The notes under the pieces are model-generated. The model ran no database searches and was not told where the DNA came from. It worked only from the letters and a program-made list of their open reading frames with translations. From Marinisporobacter balticus (lineage in GTDB: Bacteria; Bacillota; Clostridia; Peptostreptococcales; Thermotaleaceae), in NCBI RefSeq assembly GCF_004345705.1, contig NZ_SLWV01000001.1:248001-312000 (forward strand): a DNA stretch of 64,000 nucleotides, written 5' to 3'. Shown piece after piece: positions 61,563-64,000 of this stretch. The translations under genes and the position numbers were made by a program. The first letter of the stretch is position 1. Each line of letters starts with the position of its first letter.

Positions 61563-62675
61563 CTATTCCATTAGGCTATTGTACACTTTCAATGTTTCTT
61601 CCGATGCCCTCTTCCATGAATATTTTTTGCTATGCGCTAAAGATTTTATACATAATGTTTCTCCCAATTTAGTATCAATAACCGTATCATAAATCTCTTG
61701 GGCAATATTTATAACATCGTATGGATCAATATAGATGCAACTTTCTCCCATAACCTCAGGCATAGACGTAACTTTAGATGTTATAATAGGTACTCCACAA
61801 GCTGCTGCTTCTAAAGGTGGTAACCCAAACCCTTCATATAAAGATGGATAGACAAATACTTCACACCCATTATAAAAGAATGGCAATACATTTTTAGGTA
61901 CAAAACCTGTAAATATAATTTTTTCTTTCAATGATAATTTCTCTAAAAGACTATTTAAACATGCATAGTTTTCAGAATACTCTCCTAAAATTACAAGCTT
62001 ATACTCCTCTTTAAATTCATGTGCAATCATAGAAAATGCCTGAATTAACCTTCTAATATTTTTTCTTGGACTAATTCCCCCTACAAAAAGTATGAACTTA
62101 TTGTTTATACCATATTTTTTTGCAATGAGTTTCTTTGATATTTTTTTTTCTATAGGTTTAAAAATTTCATCCGGTGCATCATAAATTACATTTATTTTTT
62201 CTTCAGGAATATCGAAATATCTACTAATTTCATTTTTTGAATGATTAGAGGCAGTTATAATCCTATCAGCCTCTTCAATCACTTTTGACGTATGCTTTAA
62301 AACGTATTCTAAGTGCAGTTTTTCAATATTTTCTGACATCACATAAGGTATGAGATCTTTTACCGTTATAATCAATTTAAAATTTTTATGATCTGGTATA
62401 TCAATACCATTACTCATATTATGAAAAATATCTATTTCAGTATTATATTTCCGAAAAGGTTCATGCATCAATTTCCAAAATTCATTTCTTTTTTCCACTT
62501 CTTCCTCTTTTTCACTTCTAAACAATCCATAGTTTTCTTCTTTTTCAGGAATAAATAGTATATATTCGTTTTTATGATCTATATTCTTTAAATTTTTAAT
62601 AATATTACTTGTATAATTTTCCAATCCAGAACCTATATTCCATCTAGCTACCCTAGCATCTATACCAATTCTCAT
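61563..62675 (-). CDS. Glycosyltransferase family 4 protein
   Basis: Retaining GT-B glycosyltransferase, 370 aa. It starts MRIGIDARVARWNIGSGLENY with the acceptor-site Gly-rich loop; the donor domain has FVGGISPRKNIRRLIQAFSM (about 195-214), VFVYPSLYEGFGLPPLEAAA (EGFGLPPLE is the E-x7-E motif) and GVPIITSKVTSMPEV. No signal peptide. Related to spore-coat CotSA-type and polysaccharide transferases; the sugar cannot be read. ATG at 62675 after AAAGGAG. Alone between convergent gltS and divergent lipoprotein gene. Confidence 0.9.
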   Translation of the reverse strand: MRIGIDARVARWNIGSGLENYTSNIIKNLKNIDHKNEYILFIPEKEENYGLFRSEKEEEVEKRNEFWKLMHEPFRKYNTEIDIFHNMSNGIDIPDHKNFKLIITVKDLIPYVMSENIEKLHLEYVLKHTSKVIEEADRIITASNHSKNEISRYFDIPEEKINVIYDAPDEIFKPIEKKISKKLIAKKYGINNKFILFVGGISPRKNIRRLIQAFSMIAHEFKEEYKLVILGEYSENYACLNSLLEKLSLKEKIIFTGFVPKNVLPFFYNGCEVFVYPSLYEGFGLPPLEAAACGVPIITSKVTSMPEVMGESCIYIDPYDVINIAQEIYDTVIDTKLGETLCIKSLAHSKKYSWKRASEETLKVYNSLME

Positions 62676-62836
62676 GTCATCGGCTCCTTTTATATATATT
62701 TCCTTATGTATTTTTCCATTTAATTCTATATTATGAATATGAAAAAGATATGGTTCCTGATTTTTCTTCCATCAAAATATAATTTATACAGTATGCTTTA
62801 TACCTACTATGGAAATACTATTTTAGAGGTGATGGT

Positions 62837-63799
62837 ATGAAAATATTAAAAAAATATATTCTTTTATTCATGACGATCTGTATGGTTTTTTCTATTGCTT
62901 CTTGTACGAAAAAATCCTCAGAACCAAATTCACAGTCTGAAGGCCAACCAAAGCCTTTACCAAAAACAATAAAAGAAATAGAAAAAGATGTATTAAAAAT
63001 TATGCATCAAGCAGACCTAGCGCCTTACTTTCAAAGGGTTATTGTAGAAACGAAGGAAATTGAAGAGCAAAAAAAGTCAAAAAAAATGGAAATGGAGATG
63101 CTTACTAAAAATAATGAAAATGCAAGCAAGCAACCTGAATCCTCTAATGGTGAACAAGAAAAACCAAAACCTATGACCATCGACGAAAGTATCCTTACAG
63201 AATTACTTAAAAGAGAAAAGGTATCTTCTGATGAAAATCAAGTAGCCAAACCGCCTAAAGATATTTCAGAAGTATGGAAAAGTGTCAATACAACCATTAT
63301 AGGCATACACAATAAATGGAATGTATTAGAACCTTTACTAACAGAACAAAGTGTTTCACCTGAAGTTATTGCAGGTTTTGAAGAAACATTAGATGCATTG
63401 ACCACCTATGGTATTGAAAAAAATTATATAGCTACCCTTAGTACTGCTAATAATCTTACGTCTTATTTACCGAAATTTATGCCTTATTTTAAAAAAGAAA
63501 TTCCACCTACAGTATTTACACTAAAATATCTTACAAGAAACGTAGTTTTAAATGCAGCCATAAATGATTATGATGTTGCACAGAAAAGTTTAGACAAAAT
63601 TAAAGAACAAGGACAAAGTATAAAATCTGATCTCATAGAAAATAAAGCAAAATCTACAGCAGATAAGTTTGATGCCTCCGTAATCAATTTGCAAAAATCT
63701 ATTGATAAAAAGGACTTAAATCTTATTCGGATCAATGCTAGTATTGTTATGAAAAACATCATGCTGATGATAGATGACTTAGCTAAATCTATGGCATAA
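62837..63799 (+). CDS. Putative lipoprotein
   Basis: Not recognised beyond export. Signal peptide YILLFMTICMVFS ends in lipobox IASC (Cys about residue 23), followed by a long Ser/Gln/Pro/Glu/Lys-rich low-complexity stretch to about residue 120, then a helical domain (DISEVWKSVNTTIIGIHNKW; FEETLDALTTYGIEKNYIAT; INASIVMKNIMLMIDDLAK). 320 aa. ATG at 62837 with GAGGTGATGG. The helical C-domain recalls lipoproteins with four-helix bundle folds, but no family is claimed. Confidence 0.75.
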   Translation: MKILKKYILLFMTICMVFSIASCTKKSSEPNSQSEGQPKPLPKTIKEIEKDVLKIMHQADLAPYFQRVIVETKEIEEQKKSKKMEMEMLTKNNENASKQPESSNGEQEKPKPMTIDESILTELLKREKVSSDENQVAKPPKDISEVWKSVNTTIIGIHNKWNVLEPLLTEQSVSPEVIAGFEETLDALTTYGIEKNYIATLSTANNLTSYLPKFMPYFKKEIPPTVFTLKYLTRNVVLNAAINDYDVAQKSLDKIKEQGQSIKSDLIENKAKSTADKFDASVINLQKSIDKKDLNLIRINASIVMKNIMLMIDDLAKSMA

Positions 63800-63893
63800 T
63801 AAAAAACAGGAACAATAGAGAGAGGTCTTTAAGATACTTGCCACTTAGTATTTCGGACTCATTCCTAAAACTTCGCTTTCTCTATTGTCCTGT
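63800..63893 (-). terminator. Long hairpin with T tract, end of a minus-strand transcript
   Basis: Arms 63806-63821 and 63879-63893 pair over 15 bp with one bulged A, enclosing about 57 nt; on the minus strand six T follow. It would end a minus-strand transcript entering from beyond the right edge, and may also serve the lipoprotein gene on plus. The large loop is unusual for a plain terminator. Confidence 0.55.
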
Positions 63894-63942
63894 ACAACAT
63901 TATTATTTGTTATATAAAAAATATTATTCATTATATTATCAT

Positions 63943-64000
63943 TTAAAAAACGAGTGGTTTTTCAGGCATTTTTCTTTTATGTTCTGAACGGATATGTAAT
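63943..64000 (-). CDS. Possible C-terminal end of a minus-strand gene
   Basis: A minus-strand frame enters from the right edge and reads LHIRSEHKRKMPEKPLVF before a TAA at 63945-63943; the hairpin at 63800-63893 lies downstream. With 18 codons it cannot be identified, and it may be chance. Confidence 0.3.
   Translation of the reverse strand, partial: LHIRSEHKRKMPEKPLVF

Noticed and set aside
1..64000. CRISPR arrays, tRNA, rRNA, prophage, toxin-antitoxin or defence islands
   Set aside because: No regularly spaced repeats, tRNA cloverleaf sequence, rRNA signature or recognised defence operon was seen; the orphan methylase is the only DNA-modification enzyme.

Overview
The window is about 64 kb of low-GC DNA from an endospore-forming member of the Clostridia. 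Three things point there: Firmicutes-type gene order (the yqe/yqf block known from Bacillus), sporulation genes (yqfC, yqfD, spoIIP, gpr), and strong AGGAGG-type ribosome sites with many TTG and GTG starts. I see no rRNA, tRNA, CRISPR array, prophage or intact insertion sequence.

From 1 to about 49.4 kb every protein gene except rpsT lies on the minus strand and nearly all are core genes. Read in the direction of transcription from high to low coordinates: comEC-holA; gpr and spoIIP (spore germination and engulfment); lepA; hemW; the HrcA/CIRCE-controlled heat-shock operon hrcA-grpE-dnaK-dnaJ; prmA-rsmE-mtaB-HIT; rpsU-yqeY; nfeD-floA (membrane microdomains); yqfC-yqfD-phoH-pgpH-ybeY-dgkA/PAP2-CNNM-DUF502-DUF3048-cdd-era-yqzL-recO-DUF4342; a T-box-controlled glyS; ccpN-PDRP-ppdK (gluconeogenic control and pyruvate phosphate dikinase); then dgt, dnaG and rpoD, which is cut by the left edge.

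From about 44.5 to 57.9 kb lies a more variable zone: an ECF transporter S component, a TPR protein, a solitary CamA-like adenine methyltransferase, several uncharacterised small proteins (one resembling the N-terminal domain of a type IIG methylase, one resembling FliD's C-terminal region), an internally deleted group II intron, an NhaC-type antiporter and a two-domain ATPase whose second P-loop has decayed. From 58.0 to 61.5 kb on the plus strand a GlnK/GlnL-like two-component system precedes gltS, a glutamate/Na+ symporter with a CcpA cre-like site just before its start. The window ends with a glycosyltransferase, a lipoprotein and a long hairpin.

Starts were reassigned from the longest open frame wherever a Shine-Dalgarno sequence showed a better position. 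Two genes shorter than 65 codons (a yqzL homologue and a DUF4177 protein) were found by reading the gaps. The most interesting points are the CamA-like orphan methylase, the stand-alone methylase-like N-domain, the intron remnant that has supplied the last residues of a neighbouring protein, tandem CcpN-box-like sites in front of ccpN itself, and the possible AUA start of ccpN.
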